Positions 1 to 7,998 of a stretch of DNA of 64,000 bases are shown in pieces (the first letter of the stretch is position 1; every line of letters starts with the position of its first letter). The stretch is from UBA12014 sp029248335. GTDB taxonomy: Bacteria > Planctomycetota > Phycisphaerae > Phycisphaerales > SM1A02. The translations under genes were made by a program, and so were the position numbers. Under the pieces are notes generated by a model that saw only the letters and a program-made list of their open reading frames with translations, made no database searches and was not told the DNA's origin. The stretch is taken from the NCBI GenBank assembly GCA_029248335.1, contig JAQWJM010000148.1, positions 1-64,000 of the forward strand, read 5' to 3'.

Positions 1-237
1 ACCTACTTCGACTATCTCCAAGTCGGATGGATCGAGGTCTTCCATGACCAAGACAACGAGGCGTTAATCATTGGTGATTGGTATTTGGGAGCTCCCGGGG
101 AGCAGGTCACGTTGCCACCACCCTCGCTTCCAGGGTCGGCCGTTCCGGGACTACCGGGGCTCGGAGTACTGGCTTGCGGTGCGGCGGGCCTCAGGCGAAA
201 TCGGCAGCGGGTACCGACTGGTCGCGGAAACATCTGA
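1..237 (+). CDS. C-terminal end of a PEP-CTERM-like secreted protein (5' end outside window)
   Basis: The frame is open from base 1 to a TGA at 235-237 and gives 78 residues. The visible part reads like the end of a beta-rich extracellular domain (WIEVFHD, IIGDWYLG). A proline-rich linker, a short hydrophobic stretch around PGLGVLACGAAGL and the basic residues RRNRQR follow. That order of proline motif, transmembrane-like helix and arginines is the layout of a PEP-CTERM sorting tail, which in planctomycetes sends proteins to the cell surface through an exosortase. The rest of the protein lies upstream, so its function cannot be read. The tail is extended by about 10 residues past the usual Arg cluster, which is slightly unusual. 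Confidence 0.7.
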   Translation, partial: TYFDYLQVGWIEVFHDQDNEALIIGDWYLGAPGEQVTLPPPSLPGSAVPGLPGLGVLACGAAGLRRNRQRVPTGRGNI

Positions 238-747
238 CCAGCAGTGATTCTGTTTCGAACTCGTCAGTGAAGGCTCGGCTCCGTGCCGGAGACTGGCTTA
301 CGCGACCAACGAAAAGCAGCAAAGCAGCGTCGCATCCATCACGGGTGCGGTGTTCTGCATTGCGGGCCAGCCCGCTCCCGTACGGTGGGCTCATCGCCGT
401 GGCCGGGGGTGGTAGTGGGGCAGCGAGCTCGGTCGCGATGGCGGGCTGTCGGTCGTCTTGAGGCTTGGAGTTGCCGGTGGCGTGACGCAGGCTGGTGCTG
501 GTCGCCTGATTCCAGCTGGGATCAGCCAAGCTTCGATGTCCGTGCCGGTATCAAGGCTGCTGCTGGGGCCTTGGAGGTCGAACCGGCCGGTGGGAATTTT
601 TCCGCACCCCATCGCTTCCGGGAACCAAGATTCTCGGATCCCCGTAGGGAATTCGTGATATCGGGAACAGGTCCCGTCGGACGAAACCCCATGTCCCACC
701 CGCTCGGCGAACCTGCCGTATCAATCGAACGTCTGGACGCCTCCTCG
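238..747. other. Intergenic, nothing recognised
   Basis: About 510 bases lie between the PEP-CTERM tail and the beta-helix protein. The reading frame of the downstream gene stays open through most of it (from 283), but the predicted peptide is arginine- and serine-rich and lacks the repeat character of the gene, so I treat it as non-coding. No RNA gene, convincing hairpin or promoter was seen. Confidence 0.5.
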
Positions 748-1947
748 ATGAACCACCAGTACCGAACGCTACCTGCCGCCGTGGCCCTGGCCTGCTCGAG
801 CGTGACCGCCTCGGCCGAGACGATCACCGTGTGTGCCAGTGGGTGTGACTACACGTCCATCAACGCGGCGATCGGCGCGGCGAACGAGGGCGACGTGATC
901 CAACTCGCGGCGGAGACGTATTCCGAGGGCGAGCAGATCGACACGCTCGGCAAGGCGATCACGCTGCGGGGGGTGCTGGACAAGACCGGCGAGCCCGCGA
1001 GCGTGTTGTTCGGTGCTGGATCCCATCGGGTGCTGATCTGCCAGAGTGGCGAAACCGCCACGACGGCCTTCGAGCGCCTCGTGATCCAGAGTGGCCGCGG
1101 AGAGAACGAGGACCTCTTCGGCACTCCACGCAGGATCGGCGGCGGTCTTTACAACGATTTCAGCAGCCCGACCCTGACCGACTGCGCGTTCAAGGGCAAC
1201 TCGGCCCTGTACAGAGGTGGCGCGATCTACAACAGGAGCAGCAGCCCGACCGTGACCGACTGCACGTTCACGGACAACTATGCCAGCAATTCGGGGGGCG
1301 GGATGTTGAACTCCCCAGCCAGCAACCCGATCCTTGCCGACTGCGTGTTCACGGGAAACTCGACCGGCTTCAACGGCGGCGGGATCCGCAACGACAACAG
1401 CATCCCGACCCTGATCAACTGCACGTTCGCGGGCAACTCGGCCCGTGACGGCGGTGGGATCTACAACCTCGGCAGCAGCCCGGCGCTGTTCGAGTGCACG
1501 TTCACGGAAAACTCGGCCGGGCTGCGGGGCGGCGGAATGTACAACGGGGGCAGCTACGCGACGCTGACCGACTGCACGCTCGTGGGCAACTCGTCCCTTT
1601 ACGACGGCGGCGGGAACAACGGCGGCGGGATGTACAACGACAGCGGCTTCACCACCCTCGTCGACTGCGATATCTGCGGGAATTCGCCCACCCAGATCAA
1701 CAGTTCCTTCAATGATGGCGGGGGAAACTGTGTCGCGAGGTCATGCGATGACTGTTTTCCTTCTTGCGATTCCTTTCCGACCGACCTCGATCTGAACGGC
1801 ATCACGGACGGCGGCGACCTCGGCGTTTTCTTCGTCTACTGGGGTGACTGCCAGGTGGAGGATTGCCCCGCGGACTTCAATGACGACGAAGTCGTCGACG
1901 GCATCGACCTCGGCATCCTGTTCTCGGCCTGGGGTCCGTGTACGTGA
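748..1947 (+). CDS. Secreted right-handed beta-helix protein with polymorphic-membrane-protein-like repeats and dockerin-like tail
   Basis: The ATG at 748 was chosen because it gives a signal peptide (MNHQYRTLPAAVALACSSV, cleavage near TASA-ET). An in-frame ATG at 691 is possible. Residues about 25-120 match the N-terminal cap typical of these proteins (DYTSINAAIGAANEGDVIQL). From about 130 to 320 come six to eight copies of a repeat of the form GGGIYN..S.PTLTDCTFTGNSA, which resembles the Chlamydia-type Pmp repeat and predicts a parallel beta-helix. The last 55 residues hold two Ca-binding-like loops ending in a WG motif (DLDLNGITDGGDLG; DFNDDEVVDGIDLG), the planctomycete dockerin-like module. 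It is probably an extracellular adhesin or surface protein. The substrate is unknown. Confidence 0.85.
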   Translation: MNHQYRTLPAAVALACSSVTASAETITVCASGCDYTSINAAIGAANEGDVIQLAAETYSEGEQIDTLGKAITLRGVLDKTGEPASVLFGAGSHRVLICQSGETATTAFERLVIQSGRGENEDLFGTPRRIGGGLYNDFSSPTLTDCAFKGNSALYRGGAIYNRSSSPTVTDCTFTDNYASNSGGGMLNSPASNPILADCVFTGNSTGFNGGGIRNDNSIPTLINCTFAGNSARDGGGIYNLGSSPALFECTFTENSAGLRGGGMYNGGSYATLTDCTLVGNSSLYDGGGNNGGGMYNDSGFTTLVDCDICGNSPTQINSSFNDGGGNCVARSCDDCFPSCDSFPTDLDLNGITDGGDLGVFFVYWGDCQVEDCPADFNDDEVVDGIDLGILFSAWGPCT

Positions 1948-1980
1948 AGCCCTGACGCGAGGTCGAGGCGGGCTGGTGTT
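1947..1980 (+). repeat. Dispersed terminator-like element, copy 1
   Basis: This short imperfect hairpin directly follows the stop codon of the beta-helix gene. It has AGCCC/GGGCT arms and the loop GACGCGAGGTCGA. The same loop recurs at 2886-2896 (shortened) and 4043-4055. The copy here has eroded arms compared with the one at 2872-2906. Confidence 0.5.
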
Positions 1981-2203
1981 GTCGTGTTGCATGCGGTGTC
2001 GAAGTCGATCAGGGGCGGACGCCCCAGGCTCCGATCAGGGGGCCGAGGGCGGCTCCCTTCTCGGTGCCGCCGTCTGCATTACGATCAAGATCCGAAATTA
2101 TGCCCAAAAAGACGTCTCGATCGTATACGGTCGCTTTTTCGTGCCGGAGGCGAGGCGTCTTGACCACGGTGCGCGAACCATCCTTGAATCAGGAGATCGT
2201 GCG

Positions 2204-2761
2204 ATGACTCGTTCTTCATGTCTGGCGTTGACCGCCGGTGTGACCGTGCTTGGGGCAGCCTCAGTGGCGACCGCGGACCTCGTCACCCAACCCGTCTCGT
2301 TCAGTTTTGAATTTTCAGGGCCCTACCCCGGAACGGTCGAGAGCTGGCTCATCGAGCATGATCTCGAGGTCACCTTCGATAATTTCACTGGAGGCATCGA
2401 ATGCAGTTTCAAACAGCTTGTCGAGGCCACCTTCGTTGTCGGGGGGGAGCAGATCACGGTGGGGACCGAGATCCGATACGACACCTGTGAAAATTCAGAC
2501 CTAAATTTTATCAGCATAATTTTCGCGATCCCCGATGCGCCCTTCGAGTTCGGTCCCATGGAGATCGGAATCGCCGGCTTCTACAACTTCCGTCCGGGTT
2601 CATGGAATGGCGTGTTACAGGCGGGCATCTCGTCTGGAAGCGGTTTCTTCGGTGACGGGGAGAACTACGACGTCGACTTCTCCGCCGCGGTCATCCCCGC
2701 TCCAGGCGCCATCGCGCTGTTCGGCCTCGCCGGCCTGAGCGGTCGCCGTCGACGGGATTGA
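2204..2761 (+). CDS. PEP-CTERM-like secreted protein, function unknown
   Basis: The ATG at 2204 has an AGGAG box nine bases upstream and gives a clear signal peptide (MTRSSCLALTAGVTVLGAAS, then VATA). The mature part is 185 residues minus the signal peptide and is beta-rich. It ends in a classical sorting tail: VIPAPG, a hydrophobic segment with GLAGL, then RRRR. No known catalytic domain was recognised. Planctomycete genomes carry many such single-domain secreted proteins, which are thought to be attached to the envelope by exosortase. An open extension upstream to 1844 is ignored because it is basic and lacks any signal sequence. A bidirectional terminator follows at 2872. Confidence 0.8.
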   Translation: MTRSSCLALTAGVTVLGAASVATADLVTQPVSFSFEFSGPYPGTVESWLIEHDLEVTFDNFTGGIECSFKQLVEATFVVGGEQITVGTEIRYDTCENSDLNFISIIFAIPDAPFEFGPMEIGIAGFYNFRPGSWNGVLQAGISSGSGFFGDGENYDVDFSAAVIPAPGAIALFGLAGLSGRRRRD

Positions 2762-2871
2762 TCACGCGGTACATCGAAGTCACCACGCGCCCCCGCGGCC
2801 GCCGATCCGGCGCTCGCGGGGGTCATGCTTTGTTGACTCGACAGCGTCAACAGAATCTCGGAGCGCGAAGG

Positions 2872-2906
2872 AAAGCCCGCCCCGATACGAGGTCGAGGCG
2901 GGCTTT
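2872..2906. terminator. Bidirectional intrinsic terminator (dispersed element, copy 2)
   Basis: The perfect 10-bp arms AAAGCCCGCC and GGCGGGCTTT lie between two convergent genes and leave a T tract in both directions. The loop carries the CGAGGTCGAG sequence shared with copies at 1947 and 4032. Confidence 0.8.
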
Positions 2907-2925
2907 CTGAATGAGAAGCGGTGAC

Positions 2926-3576
2926 TCAGGCAGGGTCGACCGGATCCGCACCACACTCCGGACATCGACTCGAAGGCGGGATGCGCAGGTATCCGCATCG
3001 GTCGCACGCCTCGGTCGCCGATTCGAGTCTCCTTCTCAGGGGCGGAACGAGGAAGTCCCTGATCACGACGGCGACGACCCCGAGCAGGAGAAGAAAGAAA
3101 CCCGGCGCGTGGATCATCGACATCGAGGGAAATGGCGGGGCCATCTTCAGCCATTGAAGGAGCGACGGGGGAAGCGCCGAGCGAGATCCGTGGTTCCAGG
3201 CCTGGCCCAAGCACACGAGTTCGGCCCCGGCCACGATGACGCCGAAGATGGCCGCCACGATGATGCCGTTGCAGAGGTCTGTAGCCGCGAACAGAGGCTT
3301 GCGTCCCCGGGCCCAGGCCTGGATCCCGGCGGCAAGCAGAAAAAGAACGCCGAAAGCGAGGGTGCGGGGAAACCACGGCGCAGCCTGGAGTTCTGCTTGC
3401 GCCCACGAAGGCAGCATTGCCACGGTCTGGCCGGGCGCCAGCGTGAGCGGTGGCCCGGTCAGCAAGGGTACGAACACCAGGCCGACGATCCCGTGGACGG
3501 TCAGAAAGAGGCCGAGCGACCACGGCAGCGCGCAGATGAATTCTCCGGCCAGTGGGGTTCGAGCATGCTTGCGCAT
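2926..3576 (-). CDS. Membrane protein with C-terminal zinc ribbon
   Basis: The 216-residue protein has about four hydrophobic segments (near residues 12-37, 70-88, 103-125 and 160-182). A cytoplasmic tail with two CxxC pairs follows (CDRCGYLRI and CPECGADP), the usual pattern of a small zinc ribbon. The ATG at 3576 is preceded by GAGGTGATC, a plausible ribosome site. This architecture (several helices plus a terminal double-CxxC ribbon) is common in planctomycete genomes and has no assigned function. It is convergent with the PEP-CTERM gene and probably stands alone. Confidence 0.75.
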   Translation of the reverse strand: MRKHARTPLAGEFICALPWSLGLFLTVHGIVGLVFVPLLTGPPLTLAPGQTVAMLPSWAQAELQAAPWFPRTLAFGVLFLLAAGIQAWARGRKPLFAATDLCNGIIVAAIFGVIVAGAELVCLGQAWNHGSRSALPPSLLQWLKMAPPFPSMSMIHAPGFFLLLLGVVAVVIRDFLVPPLRRRLESATEACDRCGYLRIPPSSRCPECGADPVDPA

Positions 3577-3611
3577 CGAAGATCACCTCGCTTCAATCGA
3601 ACCCGACGTGA

Positions 3612-3642
3612 AGCCCCCCCGGATTCGAACCGGTGTTCACCG
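3612..3642 (-). other. tRNA T-arm-like fragment
   Basis: Read on the minus strand, this stretch has CACCGGTTCGAATCCGG followed by a G/C acceptor-like run, the shape of a tRNA T-arm and 3' acceptor strand. No matching 5' acceptor, D-arm or anticodon arm was found upstream, so at most it is a tRNA 3' remnant. It sits just beside the duplicated tRNA-Arg fragment at 3686, which is why it is listed. Confidence 0.25.
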
Positions 3643-3685
3643 TCCCAGATTCCAGGGAGCCCCAGACTCGGGAGGCTCCACATCC

Positions 3686-3803
3686 GAGGAAGCCTCGATG
3701 CCGCCGGAGCCGGTGACCCATAAACCCTATGGTTAACGCGGCCGCAAGATCATCGAGCGAACGTCCATGGGAGGACTCGGACCTCCAACCCCTGCCTTCG
3801 GAG
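3686..3803 (-). repeat. Direct repeat, left copy: 3' half of tRNA-Arg plus downstream flank (attL-like)
   Basis: This 118-base segment matches 8730-8847 with about eight mismatches and no gaps (offset 5044). On the minus strand it contains the tRNA-Arg 3' half from the anticodon loop through the T-arm and acceptor strand, then about 80 bases of downstream flank. The match stops inside the anticodon loop, a position commonly used by tyrosine integrases. The fragment lacks the 5' half and cannot make a tRNA. No integrase was seen between the two copies. Confidence 0.75.
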
Positions 3804-4133
3804 AAGTTCCGAATACGGCGATGGGGGACTTCCCTGGGGGTTACGCCGTGACACTAGCAGACACCGCGTGACACGGCGTGCCACCGCGCGCACCTCTTGT
3901 GTCTTGTGGGGTCGGCCGTATGTGCCCCCCTCGGAATCCCCCGAGGCCTGGATGACGGCATCCCTTGTTCAGACGGCTTCGCTCCCTAATGGGAAAATGG
4001 GGTGTGTGAAATCGGGCGATCTCCGCAAACGAAAGCCCGCCCCGACGCGAGGTCGAGGCGGACTGGTGAGTCGTGATGGAGGGGAGGGTGTTTCAGGAGG
4101 AGGCGTCCCGCGAATGACGCCAGGCGATTCGAC
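3804..4133. other. Intergenic, first part of the repeat-bounded segment
   Basis: About 330 bases with no supportable gene. It contains a cluster of GTGACAC-like words near 3848-3890 and the terminator-like element at 4032. Nothing resembling an integrase or its remnant could be read in any frame. Confidence 0.4.
4032..4066 (-). terminator. Terminator-like hairpin (dispersed element, copy 3)
   Basis: The arms AAGCCCGCC and GGCGGACT flank the loop GACGCGAGGTCGA. On the minus strand the hairpin ends in GGGCTTTCGTTT, so it can terminate the gene that ends at 4134. Its loop is identical to that of copy 1. Confidence 0.55.
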
Positions 4134-5432
4134 TCAATCCCGCGGCTCACCGGCGATCTTCCTGCGGTCGCCCGCACGGGCGCGTTGAGCGAGCAAGTCC
4201 AACGCTCCGGCGATGAACGGTCCCAACTCTGAAAGATCCCCAGCCGCGACCGGCGACGCTTCTGCCGCCCATTCATCCCACGCCTCCGTGACCCGGTGGG
4301 GCAACCTCGGTCGGAGCGATTCGAGCAGTCGCGTTCGTTCCGCTCCCGACGCCGCGAGCATCAGCAGCAGCACCGCCAGGCGCGAATCGACGCGGCCATG
4401 GCGATCCTCGCAGGCGGCCCGGATCCACGAACGCGCCTCCTGCCGCAAGCCCCGCGCATACAGCGACAAGCCGATCTCTCGCTGCTGGTTCATGATGAAT
4501 TCCTCGGCGAGACCGGTCATCCGGCGTGAACGCTCGGTTCTCCGCCGTTCGTCGGCGACGAGGCCCGGTGTCGGTTCGGCGTCGTGCGGCGGCGGCACCG
4601 GGGCCACGTCGAGCACGGTGCGAACCACCGAAGCGATCGCATCGATCCGGGGTCGGCCGGTCCAGGGAACCTCGCCCGCGCCATCGTGAGATCTTATTCG
4701 CAGCAGCGGCGCGGCCTCGAACCTCGGGCCGGAGAGGATCGACGCGGCGGGACGAGCATGGCGCAGTTCGAGGACCACCACGCCCGCTCGGCGGCGAGCA
4801 CGCAGGCGATCCGTGATCGTGTTCATCATGTCGTCGGCCCGGGCCTGGTCAGCGCCGTCCAGCCATCCCACGAGCAGGTCCGGGCCCTCGTCCGCGACGG
4901 ACTGCAGGAGGTCCGGAACCAGGTCGCCGTCGAAGGCCCGGCGGCGCGCGAGGATCGCCGCACGCCGGCGCTTCGGAAACACGGTGCCGGTCCGGATCGG
5001 CAGCGATCCCTCCTGGCCTTCCCGGCGCGGCGCGGTGGCGTGGTCGTCGATCCAGACGAGATCGTCGGACGAGGTCGCCGGCGGAGGAAGGGTCGCGTGC
5101 GGCCAGCCGACCACCGCGGCTCGTCCGCCCGCCGAAACCACGTCGTGCCAGAGCACCGGCAGTTGGGTCGGTTCGAGGGTGGTCCGCACCATGGACAAAC
5201 GATCCGCATGCGGATGCGTGGATCGGAACTGGCCGTGTCGTTCCGGCCAGACGCCGGTGGCCAGCGTCGCCGCGAGTCCGACCACGCCTGGGTGGGCGGC
5301 CCGGGCGAGCGGGCGCCACCCCGCCGAGACGGCATCGCTCCGACGTTCGAGTTCCGGGGGGAACACCGCTCGAGGATTCTCTTCGAGACGGACGACGAGG
5401 AGCACGGCGGGCCGATGTCGAAGCGTTTCCAT
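4134..5432 (-). CDS. Degenerate alkaline-phosphatase-superfamily (type I phosphodiesterase-like) protein
   Basis: The 432-residue protein starts at METLRHRPAVLLVVRL, where the family normally has a beta strand followed by a metal-binding Asp-Gly. The segment AAHPGVVGLAATLATG followed by VWPERHG matches the nucleotide pyrophosphatase/phosphodiesterase signature (TxPxxxxxxxTGxxPExHG). The catalytic Thr and the first Asp are missing, and no SDHG motif is present. It probably keeps the fold without metal catalysis, so it may be a pseudo-enzyme. The last 100 residues are helical. The start codon is preceded by TATTCT seven bases upstream, and the divergent neighbour's promoter overlaps it. Loss of active-site residues is what I see; loss of activity is inference. 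Confidence 0.6.
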   Translation of the reverse strand: METLRHRPAVLLVVRLEENPRAVFPPELERRSDAVSAGWRPLARAAHPGVVGLAATLATGVWPERHGQFRSTHPHADRLSMVRTTLEPTQLPVLWHDVVSAGGRAAVVGWPHATLPPPATSSDDLVWIDDHATAPRREGQEGSLPIRTGTVFPKRRRAAILARRRAFDGDLVPDLLQSVADEGPDLLVGWLDGADQARADDMMNTITDRLRARRRAGVVVLELRHARPAASILSGPRFEAAPLLRIRSHDGAGEVPWTGRPRIDAIASVVRTVLDVAPVPPPHDAEPTPGLVADERRRTERSRRMTGLAEEFIMNQQREIGLSLYARGLRQEARSWIRAACEDRHGRVDSRLAVLLLMLAASGAERTRLLESLRPRLPHRVTEAWDEWAAEASPVAAGDLSELGPFIAGALDLLAQRARAGDRRKIAGEPRD

Positions 5433-5439
5433 GGTCTTG

Positions 5440-5449
5440 AGAATATCAT
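5440..5449. promoter_or_regulatory. Overlapping divergent -10 elements
   Basis: TATCAT at 5444-5449 on the plus strand lies six bases before the ATG at 5456. TATTCT on the minus strand (5445-5440) lies seven bases before the ATG at 5432. The hexamers overlap by two bases, so the two divergent genes should compete for RNA polymerase. No -35 box is evident on either side. Confidence 0.5.
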
Positions 5450-5455
5450 CCGAGC

Positions 5456-6370
5456 ATGAGCGAACCACCTCCAACGGGAATTGTCCGCGCCGCGGAGGGC
5501 GACCGTCCACGCCTCGCATCGCTTTCCCCGAAGTGGTTCGATCGACACGTGCTCGACCAGGCATGGATGGCCGTATCCGAGGGGAGGGTCGAAGCCGCCG
5601 CGATGCTCGCGTCGCGTGGTCGTACCGGTATCAGTTTGGAGCTCGCCGCGGTATCGGACGAGGCCGGTGCTCGCTGGGGCCGGTCGCTGATCGGCGTGGC
5701 GGTCTCGGAGGCGGAGGCATGGGGCGGCGATTTTCTGGAGACGGAGCCAGGGAGCCAGGCCTCCAGCTGCCACGCCCCCGGACTCGAAGAGGCTGGCTTC
5801 AGCATTCATGAGACCGTCGATGACTTCAACATCGAGTTGGCGGCCCTTCTGGGTCCCACGCGTGCCTTGCGGGATCGAATGAAAGGACTGGTCGCGAGCC
5901 GGATTCGCCCTGAGATCATCGAGGTCGATGCCCGGCACATCGACGCGGTCGCCACCGCCTGGTCCTTGTGGATCGGTGGAAATGTGGGCCGGTCCATCGA
6001 GCGGATGCGGAGCCGATTCAATGCGTCCTCCGCCGCCGACCCGCTCCGGCGACTCCAGCTCGTGGCGGTGGCCGATGATGCGGTGGTCGGTTTCGCCTGC
6101 GGCCACCTCGCGTCCCCGACCGTGCTGCACATCGACGCCGAGGCCGTTGATCCGGCCCACCGACTCGATCCGTTTTTCATGACGTTGAAGACGCGTTTCT
6201 ATGAGAACGCGGCCGAGGCCGGGGCCGAGCGAGCCACGTTCACCGCAGGGAGCGGGCAGCCGGACACGCGGACGCTCGCTCGACGTTTCGGCGTCGAGCC
6301 GGTGCGATCACGCCCGCGGTTTCGGCTCGATCTGGCTGGGAGACGGGAGAATCGGGCTACCGGCGGCTGA
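5456..6370 (+). CDS. GNAT-like N-acetyltransferase fold protein (probable tandem domains)
   Basis: The 304-residue protein is probably built from two GNAT-like halves. The N-terminal half (about 1-135) has VEAAAMLASRG followed by LELAAVSDEAGARWGRSLIG, reminiscent of the acetyl-CoA-binding strand and loop. The second half (about 155-295) has VAVADDAVVGFACGHL and then a helix and DPxF region. The classical Q/RxxGxG/A loop is only partly visible (RWGRS), so substrate and activity cannot be named. The start is set by a TAnnnT hexamer six bases upstream. It converges on the acyl carrier protein gene with a 4-base gap and is divergent from the phosphodiesterase-like gene. Confidence 0.6.
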   Translation: MSEPPPTGIVRAAEGDRPRLASLSPKWFDRHVLDQAWMAVSEGRVEAAAMLASRGRTGISLELAAVSDEAGARWGRSLIGVAVSEAEAWGGDFLETEPGSQASSCHAPGLEEAGFSIHETVDDFNIELAALLGPTRALRDRMKGLVASRIRPEIIEVDARHIDAVATAWSLWIGGNVGRSIERMRSRFNASSAADPLRRLQLVAVADDAVVGFACGHLASPTVLHIDAEAVDPAHRLDPFFMTLKTRFYENAAEAGAERATFTAGSGQPDTRTLARRFGVEPVRSRPRFRLDLAGRRENRATGG

Positions 6371-6374
6371 CCGA

Positions 6375-6632
6375 TCAGGGGCTCCGCGAATCCTCGCCGA
6401 GGTGCCGGGCGAGTCGCTCGATGGTCGGATGCTCGAAGAGGAGCGTGGTGTCGATCTCCGTCTCGAGCCGTTCGGCGAGGTCGCCGACGATCCCCAGCAA
6501 CGCCATCGAGTCGAGCGCCAGTTGATCCAACGGAATCGTCGGGTCCACGTCCGCAACGCCGATGGCGCGTTCCTTGGCGACGCGTTCGCGCAGGAACGCT
6601 TCGATCTCGGTGGCTGGCATGTTTGTGGCCAT
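6375..6632 (-). CDS. Acyl carrier protein (stand-alone carrier domain)
   Basis: The 85-residue protein has the single-domain carrier fold. The phosphopantetheine attachment site is LALDSMALLG (the DS motif, residue about 43), followed by the amphipathic helix LAERLETEIDTTLLFEHPTI seen in carrier domains of polyketide or peptide synthases. The ATG at 6632 has AGGAG nine bases upstream, and a longer frame to 6707 is not supported. No ketosynthase, adenylation domain or phosphopantetheinyl transferase lies in the window, so it is an orphan carrier and not the fatty-acid acpP locus. With the adjacent GNAT-like protein it could form a small acyl-transfer pair; that is inference. Confidence 0.85.
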   Translation of the reverse strand: MATNMPATEIEAFLRERVAKERAIGVADVDPTIPLDQLALDSMALLGIVGDLAERLETEIDTTLLFEHPTIERLARHLGEDSRSP

Positions 6633-6842
6633 GGTGACGACTCCTGGAGCGATCGCCGCTGCAGGGTAGCGACCGGGGAACGGTTCAGTCGCCGGAGGGA
6701 TGCTCAAAGGTCTTCCGTCGGGGCGGAATCGTCGTGAAGCAGTCTCGCGATGGTTCCGGAATCAGGCATGGGTCTGGATGCGAACGCCCCCGCGTCGCTC
6801 GGCGACACGGGGGCGGTGGGGTTTCGAATCAGTGCGAGTGAC

Positions 6843-7463
6843 TCAGGCCGATCGCCTGCGACGGATCCCTGCCGCACCGGCGGCGAGGCCGATCAGCCCG
6901 ACCGCGGTCGGGGCACCGGGAACCGCCGCCGCGCCGCTGGTGGTCTGGCCGGCGTTGATCGCGGTGTTCGTGTCGGACTCCCACGCATAACCATGAATGA
7001 TGGCTTGGCTACCAGTCCAGGTGACGTCGATCCAGCCATAGTTGACGTCGCCACCCGTACCGATCTCGATGCCCAGGAACCCCCGGTCATCACCGTCAAG
7101 AGCGTCCCAGTTGCCATAGGCATACGTGCCGGATTTGGTCCTGGCAACCTCGACATTGTTGAGATTGAGGAACGAGACGCTTTGTGAGATCACCTGGCCT
7201 TCGCTCAAATTGCTGGCACCGAGATCGACCGTGGCGGCCACTGCAGCAGATGCCCCAGGCTGTATCTGGAGTAAGTTCTTATTATTACGGTCTGTATTTG
7301 TGAAAGAGAGCGTCGCGTCCAACATGGTGAACGACCATACTTCTCCAGCACTCAACGTCACGTTGGTTGAGGTGTGAATGATGTCGCCGCTGGCGGTGCC
7401 GGCGGCCAGCGCTGTGACGCCGCCGGCGGTGAGGGCGTAGGTCTTGAGACGTGATTCGCTCAT
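6843..7463 (-). CDS. PEP-CTERM-like secreted protein, function unknown
   Basis: The ATG at 7463 has GAAAGAAG upstream and yields a 206-residue protein. A signal peptide (KTYALTAGGVTALAAGTASG) comes first. An Asn/Thr-rich beta domain follows, ending in a planctomycete-type motif YGWIDVTW that is often seen in PEP-CTERM proteins. The sorting tail is AAVPGAPTAVGLIGLAAG followed by RRRR. It resembles the fragment at the start of the window, which also contains a GWIEV segment. It is probably exported and anchored at the cell surface. Confidence 0.8.
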   Translation of the reverse strand: MSESRLKTYALTAGGVTALAAGTASGDIIHTSTNVTLSAGEVWSFTMLDATLSFTNTDRNNKNLLQIQPGASAAVAATVDLGASNLSEGQVISQSVSFLNLNNVEVARTKSGTYAYGNWDALDGDDRGFLGIEIGTGGDVNYGWIDVTWTGSQAIIHGYAWESDTNTAINAGQTTSGAAAVPGAPTAVGLIGLAAGAAGIRRRRSA

Positions 7464-7539
7464 TGGTGCTTCTTTCTTCTCGACTGGTTGTGAGTGGTCG
7501 CCCGCGAACAGACACGGGTTATTCAACGTACCGCGCGGT

Positions 7540-7941
7540 TCATGCGAAACGAACTCCCTTTTGAAGATGGCGTTTTATCGGATTGCATGCTGGCTTTGGA
7601 GTCTGTCCCAGCGGGCAGTCGCTCGGCGGCATCGGGTTCCGTGGTGCGTCGCCCCAGGCCGCGACCAGCAGACCGATGTCGGCCGCGTTCACGATCTCGT
7701 CGTGATTAATATCGGCGGCGGCGTTCAGGCCTTCGTTGGGGCTGGAGATGACGACCCAGTCCGAGCAGGGTCCAAGGGTTGGGTTGTGGGAAGGGCTGGC
7801 AACAGGGCCTTCCTCCACCATGATCCGACAACGGGCAGACGACGAAGCGGTGGGCGGCTCAACTGATGGGGAGCGTGTACGGTGCAGGGAAGAGCCCACG
7901 GTCGAAAATCCTTCCGTGGGTGAACTGGTTGTCCACCCCAA
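7540..7941 (-). pseudogene. Broken dockerin-like secreted protein (C-terminal fragment)
   Basis: The frame carries one clear dockerin-like half (ADINHDEIVNAADIGLLVAA then WGD) preceded by a typical linker ending PNEGLN. It then runs into a Cys/Pro tail. Upstream of about 7830 the frame shows no signal peptide, no domain and no usable start, only low-complexity sequence. I read it as the leftover 3' end of a larger exported protein inside the repeat-bounded segment. A very short expressed protein cannot be excluded. Confidence 0.5.
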
Positions 7942-7998
7942 GAGCCTTTGGATGAGGCAAGGTGGTTGCAGATGTTTTCCTTGATTGGAGTCAGACGA

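Noticed and set aside
3868..4188. Possible integrase remnant between the attL-like repeat and the phosphodiesterase-like gene
   Set aside because: The frame has no tyrosine-recombinase motif (no R...HxxR...Y) and crosses a terminator-like hairpin.
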